Assembly (NCBI GenBank): GCA_963971285.1
Contig: OZ020244.1
Span: 22,506,001-22,570,000, forward strand
Source of the DNA: Astropecten irregularis
Taxonomy: Eukaryota; Echinodermata; Asteroidea; Paxillosida; Astropectinidae
Reading direction: 5' to 3'
Length of the DNA: 64,000 bases
A model generated the notes under the pieces. The model was not told the origin of the DNA. It was given only the letters and a program-made list of their open reading frames with translations, and searched no databases. Below are positions 1 through 11,200 of the stretch, one piece after another. The translations under genes and the position numbers were made by a program. Each line of letters begins with the position of its first letter. Position 1 is the stretch's first letter.

Positions 1-1200
1 GACGAGATGACCATTTCATGTTGTTTATATGCAGGGTCCATTAAAAACAGATCTTATGATTCATATCGCTGTGATATTATGTATGGCAATGTACAAACAG
101 ATTCCTCTTCCTGACGAGTCAATTCAGAACATTTTCTTAGGAAGCAAGAGAACTTAGGAGAAAATGAACGGTACAAAAGTCATATTATGAGAAAATAAAA
201 CCTCATTCTGTGCCTTAAAAATCAGGGAATTAATATGTGGCATTCACATAAACAATACCCATGAATTTCAGGCACTGGAATTGCAGGCAAAGTTTCATAA
301 ACTCCAACCCCTTGAAACCTTCCAGAATCCATCAAAGTCCAACATGGTGCAAGGTGCATGACTGACAAAAGTTGGGATACATTATGTACACACGTGTGTA
401 CATGTACATGTATATATACATGTACACTATCTGACTATGATTCACTACACGCACGCCTACACTTATTTTAACAAATTTGCCAGTCAGCCGGGATCTACAT
501 GTAATGTATGTACATACGTGTACATGTCCACGTATGTAATGTGTAAACTGACATTATGATATTCACACAGACCCAAATACCCATCCCTATGTTCCCTCTT
601 TCTACGCCACACTACTTTTAACATAAAACATGTACATGTACATGTACATATTATGTACATTAAGTACATACAGTCATGACAGTGTACATGTACCATGTTT
701 ACCTGAGTAATAACATACAATCATGTAGATAATGGGTGCGCTTAGTGCTACACACTGGACTGCAAGATCAAGAGCATGAACTACATGTACACACGTGCAA
801 TTTTTTTCTGGCATTTTTATGAGCACATTTCAGAACTTAATCAAACCAGGTTGTGAACAAGTAGCAAGTAGCTTCATGTATATTATTACATGAAACTGAA
901 CATACCAGTACATGCACATATGTAACTAAAGACTGTCATACTGGTACTGTATGTACTGTGTACCAATGTTTTTACAAGGTGCCAAAAAATATTTACAGGG
1001 CTCCTCCTTCATGTTTGGGAAATCATAATTTAACAGAGCAGGATGAATATTAAATGAGGAATAACTCTATAGTAATTTTTACCGAAGGGAAGCAACAACT
1101 ACAGTTCTACACTAACCATGCTTATAACACTAACACTAACAACACATACAGTATGTCCGTCAATAACTGACGCACAGTCAGCTTAGCTTAGTAAATAAAA
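1..1200. other. Spacer without a recognisable gene
   Basis: AT-rich sequence with scattered TACATG runs. Short open frames here come from the simple repeat and carry no recognisable protein. Confidence 0.6.
380..700. repeat. TACATG/ACATGT simple-repeat region
   Basis: Runs of the self-complementary hexamer TACATG/TGTACA recur (for example 397-426, 632-652, 681-693). The sequence is palindromic at many points and could form small hairpins. The short open frame on the minus strand here is produced by this low complexity. Confidence 0.7.
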
Positions 1201-1204
1201 TAAT

Positions 1205-1535
1205 AATTTGGGAGGCTTATCATCCTTACTGGCATTTGGGTTGCTGAATTGCGAAGGACGCGACTTTAACGTGATCGAGTAGCAGGCTTTCATGGGCGCC
1301 CTTGGCTGCCAGCCATATCAACCCATAATGATCACGGAGCACAGCCTGAGATCGAAAGTGTTTGATTTTTGTGGAGGGAGGAAAACCAGGGAAACCTGGA
1401 CAAAAACCCTCGTAGCATAGGAGAGAACCAACGCACAACTCTACTCACGTATGACCCAAGCTGGGATCAAACCCGCGGCACATTGGTGAGAGGCGAGTGC
1501 CTAACGCACTTGCCACCTACAGAGTACAGTATGCC
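1205..1535 (-). mobile_element. tRNA-derived SINE
   Basis: Read on the minus strand from about 1535, the sequence shows a pol III A-box-like TGGCAAGTGCGTTAGGC followed by a B-box-like GGGTTTGATCCC near 1460. After these comes a non-tRNA body including CAGGTTTCCCTGGTTTTCCTC. This is the layout of tRNA-derived SINEs. The 3' end is put near 1205 by eye; no clear target-site duplication was found. Confidence 0.6.
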
Positions 1536-2110
1536 CCCTAATAATTATGACAGTGTTTGAAAATCATAGCAAAATAAATAAGCAGGCTATGAAGACTAAG
1601 ATTGGGATAGTCATTATCATCATGTCTGCACTTTGAGGGGATAAGGCATTAATTATGGTGAGTGAGTACAATACAACCTTTTTTTGCCACTCTGTTTGGC
1701 CTAACAAGGGTTCCTGACTAAACTTCAGTTTAGAGCCCAGGGGAAGAATTTCACTGACGGACATTACAGAAAAAGCGTTGCAAGTACGCTAATCAGCGAC
1801 TCTGAATATTTTGTAAGGCTGTGCCAGCACCAAAATATCAAGATTTTCCCGATTATTTCAATATTTTTATGGGGTGCCCAATTCATTTTTGCAATATCAA
1901 TACACTGATGCACCCATTCATCAATGCTGTGACTGACCACAGGCTTCAGCTTCAATGACGGTAGCCAGCATCAAAATTGAGAGGTAAATGACCCGTCCGC
2001 AATGCACCTTTCCTTCGGGGGTCCTATAGGCGATCTTACAATTGTTGACAGCTACATAAGCGTTTGCTTGTCTCCCTCCATTGCACTGTGACCATATAGC
2101 TCAATGGTAG

Positions 2111-3070
2111 TTGTGATGATCGTAACCCTAGTCCGACATGGGGACTGGGACCTGATGATCGTAACCAACCCGAGTCTGACATGGGAACTGGGACCTGATG
2201 ATCGTAACCCTAGGTCTGACATGGGGACTGGGACCTGATGATCGTAACCAACCCGAGTCTGACATGGGAACTGGGACCTGATGATCGTAACCCTAGGTCT
2301 GACATGGGGACTGGGACCTGATGATCGTAACCAACCCGAGTCTGACATGGGAACTGGGACCTGATGATCGTAACCAACCCGAGTTTGACATGGGGACTGG
2401 GACCTGATGATCGTAACCCTAGGTCTGACATGGGGACTGGGACCTGATGATCGTAACCAACCCGAGTCTGACATGGGAACTGGGACCTGATGATCGTAAC
2501 CAACCCGAGTTTGACATGGGGACTGGGACCTGATGATCGTAACCAACCCGAAGTTGACAAAGTGACATGGGGACTGGGACCTGATGATCGTAACCCCCTA
2601 GGGTCTGACATGGGGACTGGGACCTGATGATCGTAACCAACCCGAGTCTGACATGGGGACTGGGACCTGATGATCGTAACCAACCCGAGTCTGACATGGG
2701 GACTGGGACCTGATGATCGTAACCAACCCGAGTCTGACATGGGGACTGGGACCTGATGATCGTAACCAACCCGAGTCTGACATGGGGACTGGGACCTGAT
2801 GATCGTAACCAACCCGAGTCTGACATGGGGACTGGGACCTGATGATCGTAACCCCCTAGGGTCTGACATGGGGACTGGGACCTGATGATCGTAACCAACC
2901 CGAGTCTGACGTGGGGACTGGGACCTGATGATCATAACCCTAGGTCTGACTGGGACCTGATGATCATAACCCTAGGTCTGACGTGGGGACTGGGACCTGA
3001 TGATCGTAACCCTAGGTCTGACATCGGGACTGGGACCTGATGATCGTAACCCCCTAGGGTCTGACATGGG
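2111..3070. repeat. 40-43 bp minisatellite, about 22 direct units
   Basis: Direct repeats share CTGGGACCTGATGATCGTAA and then TCTGACATGGGGA. Between these halves lies either CCAACCCGAG, CCCTAGG or CCCCCTAGGG, giving units of 43, 40 and 43 bp. The unit types are interspersed (A/B alternation at 2110-2460, six near-identical A units at 2620-2830). Because 43 and 40 are not multiples of 3 and stops are rare, long open frames run through all minus-strand frames; these are artefacts of the repeat. Confidence 0.92.
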
Positions 3071-3073
3071 ATG

Positions 3074-3180
3074 GGGTTACGATCAAGGTCTCAGTCCCCA
3101 TGTCAGACCTAGGGTTACGATCATCGCATCTAAGGACTAAGGTCCCAGTCCCCATGTCAGACCTAGGGTTACGATCATCG
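3074..3180. repeat. Inverted copies at the end of the minisatellite
   Basis: Two further units lie in the opposite orientation (CCCATGTCAGACCTAGGGTT at about 3098 and 3158). The array therefore changes direction near 3070 and could fold on itself. Confidence 0.85.
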
Positions 3181-3394
3181 CAACTAGCTGTAATGGTTGC
3201 ATGTTGACATACAAAAATGTGACTGATTGTGATACTGGCTAGGCCCACTAACTGACTAAAAAATAAAAAACTACGGGTGTGGCAACATATGAAAATTGGC
3301 AGCTTTTAGTTTTAATTAAATGGGGGTGTAGCAAGACATACACAGCCGCTAAAGCAATATGTAGTACAACTTAAAGGCCCTACTAATTGGGCCT

Positions 3395-3580
3395 AAAGCC
3401 ACTTTCACACCGGGCCTTACGACTTACGTACAGTTGCGTAGCGTTGCGTAGCAAGTACGCTGCCCTACGCTGTTCCTACGTCTACGACGATCATCAATGT
3501 TCCTACGCTAGTCTACTCTGGCTTACGTAACAATACATCAAGTACGCAGAAGAAGTAGGCCCGGTGTGAAAGGGGCTTAA
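3395..3580. mobile_element. Short TIR element (MITE)
   Basis: Ends match in inverted orientation: CTTTCACACCGGGCC near 3402 and GGCCCGGTGTGAAAG near 3558. The interior is rich in short TACG/CTACG motifs. No coding capacity. Confidence 0.7.
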
Positions 3581-6000
3581 GCCTACGAAGGACTAGGGCC
3601 TACTCGGACTAACGTTATTCAGCTGCCATGATCAGTGGCATGGTGGCATGGCAATATGCGTATTCTTACGGTAGGCCTAACTTGGGTAAGTTAAAATGTC
3701 CGAAAATTAGGCACGCCTACAAAAATATTACAGGGTCCCGTTTTAGTCAACTCCTCTATAAAACTAGCCCATCAAATAAAGCATCCTAAATAAAAAATAA
3801 AATACTACAGAAATAACAATTACGTAGATTAAAAATTGAAGATATTTTACCCGCTAGGACTTCGTTTTTGGTCCATTTTTTCGCCGGCGCAAATTTCGGA
3901 AAAACAACATGGAGACCTGGGAAAGGGATTTCTCTAATACTTACGGAGTTTCTGAAATAACATCACAAGTAAATTATTCAATATGTTAATTGCCATAACT
4001 TGATGACGCTTTGGGTGCTCTATGTAAATTACTGACATGACTAGCTCATATAAACTGAAATTAAATGTGATCAGTTGAATACAGGAAATTGGACCTGCTT
4101 CTATTAAGTTCTAAGAAAAAAATTATCAACATCATTTCACGAATTACAGTTTATGCGTCATTCATAGACCTCCGTACACATTTATACCGCCATCATCGTG
4201 CTGCGGCGACGCGGTACGCGTACGGGTGCGACTTACCCCCAAGGGGCGTGGTTTTAATCTTCTGACTTCACGCATCATACGGATGAATTGGCTAATTTCT
4301 TCAAAAATAATTTTCTTCAAAAAAACAATTCATGACTACATCCCAGATCTCTCCAAATGATGGAAATTCTGCTTCTTTTTCTTTCGTCAAGATTCTTTTT
4401 GTCGCTGCTTTAATTAAAATGTGCCCTCCTTCATTTTTAAAAAGACAGGTGCGAAAACAATTTCATGCTCTCTGATGGCATACTATGATAATTGACTTAT
4501 TTTCAGTCTCTTTTAATTATACTTAATATGACTGTTGGATGCTGTCACGCCTATTTCTGCTGGCCCATTGAATCTAATGGATGAATACCCGCGGTGTAGG
4601 CCTAAGCTCTTCGTCATTCTTCAGAACTAATTATATAAACTTAACAAACAGAAACCGAACCAGCAAACTGAGCACGCAAGCAGGTATAATGGCACTTTCA
4701 TGAGCCACCACAAAACCAATTTAATAATTTATGAAGATTAATTGGTAATTGTGGACAAGTGGTTCCCAAAACTATAAAGGATCGAAAGGCAAGTTGTTTC
4801 TAAAACACGGTAAAGTTATAGGAAAGGAAATGTAAGCAACTTTTATAGCTTCTTATACTGCTCCCAAACGATATGTTTTACTTTCAGCAAATGTTCCAGA
4901 GTCCTTAATCGTAGATTGAAGAAAATTCTCCAATAATTCAGTATAAGAATACAACTTTCTTACCGTGCTTGTTGCTACAGTTTTATAGGAACCACTGGCC
5001 ACAATTACCAATACGATTTTTAAGAGGCCACAATATTCCTCTCCATGCATGGACCTTCACACGGAGACAGACTTCTGCAAGTTGGGATATCCGAATTGCA
5101 ATGTGAATAATTGTACGCGAGGTTAGCTTTAGTTGTTGCACCCATGGAAGAGATGAAGCGCTAGCGGTGCATGATGAAATTGATGGTGCCATTTTGTTAT
5201 TTATCCGGTATATTTTAGGCTACAGAGACTCCGAAGCTTCCCAGTGGTTTAACCTGTCTGACAATTCTTTCCATCATCCCCAGATAATTGGTGCCCAATT
5301 CCTGTTTTGACAGCTCATTTTATATTAATAAAAAGAATATGTACAATCAGATTTGTGAAATACAAACGAAGGGCACAGAATAACACTGAATTGTAGACAA
5401 ATTTAGATTTATTGACTGTGAAAAAATATCAACACATGAAGGTAAACTGCATTCAAATTGAATGCTAATTGAAAAATTATCACCAAAGGACACAATTTAA
5501 TTTCCAAATTAAAATCGACATCCTCATTAAATGAAAAAAAGCACAAGGATAGTTAAATCTAGGTGGGACTAATATGAAAGACGTAGACAAAATACTTGAT
5601 TGGTACAGTCTTAATGGATGAATTTTAAACATATTTTTTAACAGCTTGGAAGAGATCCTAACACGTTTCGGTCCAGGCTTGAGACATCTCATCATAACAG
5701 TAATTCAGTATAAAGACTAATAAATGACATGAGTGTATAAAAATATATTTCTTTTACGTTACTTGTCTTACAACAACGTAACAGTTTTAACTTTCCATAA
5801 AGGATTAACGATAATTCATTAACAAATGAAAATGACTGAAAAAGCTGGCAAGAGCTAGTAATAATATAAGTACAGTGTACTTTCAAATGTAAGCCCAAAG
5901 TTAAGAGAATCATAAATCCTGATTAGTTTTGTTTCATTTATTTGACTGTTTTGGACAAATTGACGAAAACCCACGTATTATGTATTTCAGACAAATACTG
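3581..6000. other. Spacer with no confident gene
   Basis: AT-rich sequence. A small CpG-rich island at 4190-4260 could mark a promoter of an unseen gene. The only open frame with a decent start context is noted separately (4983-5192). Confidence 0.5.
4983..5192 (-). CDS. Possible small gene or first exon, unknown product
   Basis: The minus strand has ATG at 5192 in a good context (AACAAAATGGCA) and stays open for 69 codons, starting MAPSISSCTASASSLPWVQQ. The overlapping frame (5050-4853) also stays open for 65 codons. The N-terminus is rich in Ser/Ala with later basic residues, which would suit a mitochondrial presequence, but I recognise no family and found no convincing partner exons. It may be chance. 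Confidence 0.18.
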   Translation of the reverse strand: MAPSISSCTASASSLPWVQQLKLTSRTIIHIAIRISQLAEVCLRVKVHAWRGILWPLKNRIGNCGQWFL

Positions 6001-6002
6001 TG

Positions 6003-6190
6003 AGTAATAAACTGCTACAAACTGCTCATCAGCCAAAATAATGACGTGAAATTCATAAAATGCTTGGAGTTAGGAGGGCCTGACGTGTTCCGATCCTAGC
6101 GGGATCTTTATCAAAGCCTTCAAGAGATTCTGATAAATGTCAGGCCCTTCTGAGAGCGGGAAAATAGGTGAGGAGGGGAATTCTCCCAAA
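6003..6190. mobile_element. Family C dispersed repeat copy
   Basis: Carries ACTGCTCATCAGCC and AGGAGGGCCTGACG...GATCCTAGC. The same block recurs at 24018-24200, 27825-27890 and 40968-41090. No coding capacity. Confidence 0.6.
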
Positions 6191-6354
6191 TTACAGGTTT
6201 TACTTGGCCTTCTTTATTCTACACTAGCCTAGTACATATTATAACTTTTGAATATAGACTGTAATATCGCTGTACGCCAGTACAATGAAGAAAGAAGTGG
6301 AATCCTAATAGAAAACAAACAGACAAATTTAACACTATTAGAGTACCGTATTCC

Positions 6355-6392
6355 GAAGGTCACAGGTTCAAATCCTGCTCCAGTCAAAAATC
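6355..6392 (+). repeat. tRNA-like fragment (B box)
   Basis: CACAGGTTCAAATCCTGCTCC has a pol III B box. The same 3' half (GGTTCAAATCC[CT]GCTCCAGTCAA) recurs at 10285-10312, so this is a dispersed tRNA-derived fragment rather than a tRNA gene. Confidence 0.45.
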
Positions 6393-6627
6393 AAAATCCT
6401 AATAAAGGTCTTTCCTAATTTGGGGCCTAATAAACCACTCAGATTATGTATTGCCATGCAGAAGATGGCCTTTCTAACTCCCGATGTTTACTTGGTGTTT
6501 TCATCCAAGCAAACCTTTGGTTGATTTTAAAAAGCTCCAAGATTAATCTAAAATTGTAAATCAATATTAATTGCTATGCAAAGTGTTTAAGTCACAATAC
6601 AAATTACTATCATTAAGCTTAATCTAA

Positions 6628-7105
6628 TACAGGGCGAGGCAAAAAGAACTCAAAATTAACAAATGACACTCAAAAGTTCAGTCATAAAGCATTTTCTCCT
6701 GTGTATTAGAACAAAGTAATGAAACAAAGTGATCTTTCCTTAGAGGAGTTATGCCTATTTAATAAAAGAAGATACTCATTTTGCAAGCTGTCCATGGAAT
6801 ACTTGACAAAACCAATGAAAAGAACATGTTTTAGTTGTGTACATGTAGCTAAAATGACTCTATACCCTTTCAGATGTTAAGATTCAGTCAAGCATTAACA
6901 TTCTATGGACATTTTGCACTTAAAATGAGTACCTTTATTAAAATAGACATAACTCCTCTTAGAAAAGATCAATTTGTTTCATTCTTTTTTTTTTCTAACA
7001 TAAAAGCAGGAGAGAATGCTTGTTAGATATATGCTTTACAGGACTTTTGGGTGTCATTTGTTCCTTTGAAAAGCATCACCAAGTTCTTTTTGACTCACTC
7101 TGTAG
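6628..7105. mobile_element. 480-bp foldback element
   Basis: The left arm (ACAGGGCGAGGCAAAAAGAA at 6629) and right arm (AGTTCTTTTTGACTCACTCT near 7082) are inverted copies, and the match continues inward (AGGAGTTATGCCTATTTAAT against ATAGACATAACTCCTCTTAG). The whole element is one imperfect hairpin. The small plus-strand frame at 7051-7248 overlaps its right end and is not a gene. Confidence 0.75.
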
Positions 7106-7835
7106 TGTTTCCTGAAATCAGCCCCGGGAAAACCACTGAGTATAAAAACATACAAAAAATACTTAAAACGATACTAAAATATATCAAAAAGGTCTTTTTC
7201 CACACTATGAAAAACCATCAGGTTGTACACTGGTCTTATTCATGTTAAAGCGCTCAACCTGTGTTGAAACTAACCCTACTAATCATGCTGTTAACCTGTG
7301 TTGACAATTTCTTTTGACCATTTTAGAATGGTGGTATGGACATCTATTGAGTCGAAGTGGGTTTTGCATTGTGAAGCACACAAGCAGAGCACAACTGACC
7401 CATGCTGAAATTTGGATACGGGTGGACCGATATAAATTTCAAAACTTGTAAAGGGCACCTACAAAACTTCACTGGCTGCCAAATAAATGATATATGATTC
7501 CGGCGAAAAGGTTGATATGCATGAAAAGCTCATGCACTCTACTTTCATATGACACCAAAAAGTCCGAAAATAATTCACACTTGGGTGAGCGCTGCTTACC
7601 TTTGCAAAGGGTATGGAAATTAGGTTGGACAGGAATGGGCCTTACCAGAAACAAAATGTGAGCATGTGCTCACCAAAGCATGAAATATTTTCGAACTTTA
7701 AAGTTTAGTTTAGAAAGTTTAGTCTATGGGCTTTCCATACATCCCCCCCCCCACCAGAATCATATATTTTCTTATTTGGCAGCCATTTCAAAAGTGTAAA
7801 ATTTTTTGAGACACGCTGTTAAGTGTAAAAAGCCT

Positions 7836-8194
7836 TTAAAGGTACCGTACAGAATTGGTAACATACCCAAACAGAAATGTTCATAGATTTAGGTATTATA
7901 ATTTTTGGGATATGAAGATGGTGCCGGTAGAAACATACAGTTAAAATATTTTCACCTGAAATGGTGTATTTATCCAGAAATGGGTAAAACGAAGACCGAA
8001 AACAGTTTTGATCTCGGGGTAAGATCAAAACCATTCTTCATGTTTTATAACAAAAATTCCGCTATTTTCTCTTTACTCAGATGTCCGATTGAGCTCAAAT
8101 GTTCACAGTTTTATCATTTTCATGCACATGCTGGATCAGACAAAGTGTGAGTGCTGTTCTGCAACCTTTACCAATCACGTATTATACCTTTAAA
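7836..8194. mobile_element. Family B element copy
   Basis: Ends in TAAAGGTACC..ATTGGTAA on the left and TTACCAATCACGTATTATAC on the right, with the family core GAAACATAC, TATTTATCCAGAAAT, AAACGAAGACCGAAAACAG and TTTTGATCTCGGGGTAAGAT. It lies just beyond the 3' end of the sulfatase gene and may supply part of its 3' UTR. Confidence 0.7.
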
Positions 8195-8234
8195 CAAACA
8201 ACAACAAAGTGTGTGAGAGAATACCCAGTAATGA

Positions 8235-11200
8235 TCAGTGGCCATTGGATTTGGAGCTGGCGACCCACGGCACCCAGTATCCACCATGAAGTTTAGGATC
8301 TGCTTGAGGGTCAGAATCCTTGTTACGTGCTGGCACCATGCTGGCTCTGTACTCATCCAGACGCTTGGTCATAGATGCCACAATGTCTGTTATCAAAGAG
8401 TAGACAAATAAGAATGAATAAAATAATGAGAACAGGGGAGTAGATCATTTCATATTTTTATATACAGGGTGTCCCCAAAAAACGCAACACTTGTGTCGAG
8501 AACTATCATATAAAAATTAAACTGTTTATCACTTTAAGATTCAGATATTTGTGATACATCTATGTCTTGGCTATCACCATGTAGAATTTGATCAAAATAA
8601 AATTATTTTTGATCTTTTAAAGATAAAAAATAAAAGAGATAAGACTTTAGAAATGCAGTGGCCGATTTTCACTGTTTTTTCAAACTTAGATGTGCACCGT
8701 ATGGGACTGAAAATTTCACAGATGACTGTTACTGTATCTTCCTTGACATTTTTGCCAATGAATCTGTATTTATTTGACAAAAACCAAAGTATGATATTAC
8801 CTTTAAATACCTTTTATTTGCTGTTTTGGACACTCTGCTTCACCCTGCAATTTCCATATCACGGTGAAGATATTTCAAATTCATTACTTAGACAATAGAC
8901 ATTAAGATTTTTGGTGTGAATTTGAACATGACCTTTCCAAAATTACCAGCTTTAAACCTTGTTTGCAACTGCAAATACACGTACCTTGGTTCCAATCTGC
9001 AATATTGTAAAATTCACAAGGGTCCTTGGCAATGTTGAACAGGCAGGTGGCCTTGAACGGATTGCAGTTTGTGGAAGCATTGGAAGGCTTGGGTGCACAC
9101 TGGACGGCAAAGGCCCCCTGGGGTGGAGGAGGGGGGTTATAATCTGTGGAGGGGAAATGAAGTTGACTTGTGATCGAGGCAGGGAGACTATGAATGCCAT
9201 CAGTCCCAACGGCCTCTTCTGACAGCCTTTGTTGTTGATGCCATTGTCTTAGATAGGTCCTCAGACCGGAGGTGAAGATGATCCCCTAGCTAGCCGAGTC
9301 AAAGTTTGGAGATTTAAAAATATGTCATTTTCAAACTGAGGACGATCTCGCGGGGTGGTTTGAATGTTGAATTCTCTGTGTTCAAAACATTTTTTTGACA
9401 TTTTTCAAAACGGAGAGAAGTGCTTTCGGTGGTTGAGGGTACATGCAATTATTCGCGAGTGGGTGTTTGTAACACGTTGTGATCGGTGTATTGTAACTCT
9501 TGAAAGGCTTATTGCATCAATAGCTTGCTTACGTGGGGGTAGTCCCTCGGGCTCGTACCATCCAGCCCATTTTCCCTTATACGTATCTCCACTGATGATC
9601 TTCATATCTCCCATACGAAGGGCGGAGGTGTTAAACACTGTGTCAATGTTCAGCAGGATCTCCGATCGTGGCGATTTCTGCCCCCTTTACAGTTTTGGAA
9701 ACAAAAAGAAGACAAATAAGACTTGAAGGTATGCATGTGGGAAGTACTAAAAAGAAGGTATAGGTTTAATTTGCAGTGATACTGTGTAATCTCTTCTGTG
9801 AGAGTGTGTGGTTCTGAGAAGAACCGTTGGTATTATCTCGACGTTCCAAACAGTGTGCTTTGTTCGTCATCAGGAGAGTGACTGGTTGCCTGACTTTGAT
9901 GATGCTGAAAATATGTACCATATGGTGTTCCAAACCTGCCATCTCGCATCATGAATCTCGTATCTCGCATTACGAATCTCACATTAAGTTTTGAAATCTT
10001 ATTAGCAATAAAATTAATACTATGTGCTGCATCAACTTACCGTGACAAAGTCGGCCACACGTCAAAACCATCAAGGTTTTTCAACGTGCTGACGTCTCCA
10101 CCAGCCAAGCCATAAATCGTTGGCAGCCAATCGCAGACATGGAGCATGTCATGTGATATTCGAGCGGGCTTTTCCAGAAGATTGCTGTGCACAAATCCTT
10201 CAACAAAATACAACACAATATGCAAAGTTACTCCTCTAATAACGTGACAGCTTATGCCTCAACTATTTGTTGGTAGAGGGCCGGGTTGGTGGTTCAAATC
10301 CCGCTCCAGTCAATGTTTTCGTTGTTCACTCTTCAATGACTTAAAATTATAATCCAGTAAGTTTTTTGTGGTTATTTGATGATTATAATAATGCATCCAT
10401 TAGATATCATTTCAAAGATTCATCTGGTTCATTCATATGAAACTGAAAAAGAAGACAAAAATCAGACATACCGGCGCCCCTCACTCCACCTTCCCACAGG
10501 GTATGCTTGACACCTCTTAGTGGGTAGTTGTTGGCGTAGTTCTGGTCAAAGCCATGGGCAGGGCCACCGTTGTCCGTGGAGAAGATAATGACGGAATTGT
10601 CATACAGACCAGCCTGCTTCAAAGCACGAGTGACGTTGCCAACGGACTCATCCATCACTGCAGCTACCGCTGGTGAAGGAAAAAGGTATATAAACCAAGA
10701 TGCTCTTGGTTAGCGAAAGTTTCACAAATTAGCCTTGCTTCCAGCCCTTCAATTCTTGGTTGAATGTATTTGATGCAATAAAGAGAATTTAACAAACATT
10801 ATAATAACACACTTTCCAGGTAATACAGGAAAAATACATGGCTCATAACACATTTAAGCATAAAATACATTCAACCAAGACATGAAGGGCAGGTAACAAC
10901 CTTTTTTCAGGTTTATCAGTTCATCAAGTTCCACTAGTGTGACCCTCCTACAGTACAAGGTTAGCTTAATTCCTTCTCAAAGGAAACTCATTGGCAGAGT
11001 CTAAAGGGCATTGACGAAACAGATGTTCAGGCTCATGCTCAGGCTACGGCTCTGTGATCCATGCTGAAAGTAGGTTGTGGTATAACATTGGAGTTGATCT
11101 GATCATCTTTAACCCATTCTGACCAAGAAGCATCTCTATGTCTATAGCAATTCCTGGTACATGCATGCTGCATTAATGTGATTGCTTAATAAATTTCCAT

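Noticed and set aside
2052..2935. Long minus-strand open frames rich in IIRSQSP / HQVPVPMSD repeats
   Set aside because: They are translations of the 40-43 bp minisatellite in successive frames; all minus frames are open because the unit lacks stops. No start context, splice signals or known protein.
2111..3180. CRISPR-like array
   Set aside because: The units are contiguous with no variable spacers, and the host is a eukaryote.
8551..8898. 115-codon plus-strand frame
   Set aside because: It lies in repeat-derived sequence inside a sulfatase intron; pieces recur elsewhere in the window.
9364..9726. 120-codon plus-strand frame
   Set aside because: It is antisense to sulfatase exon 9 (9684-9533), whose protein matches the family.
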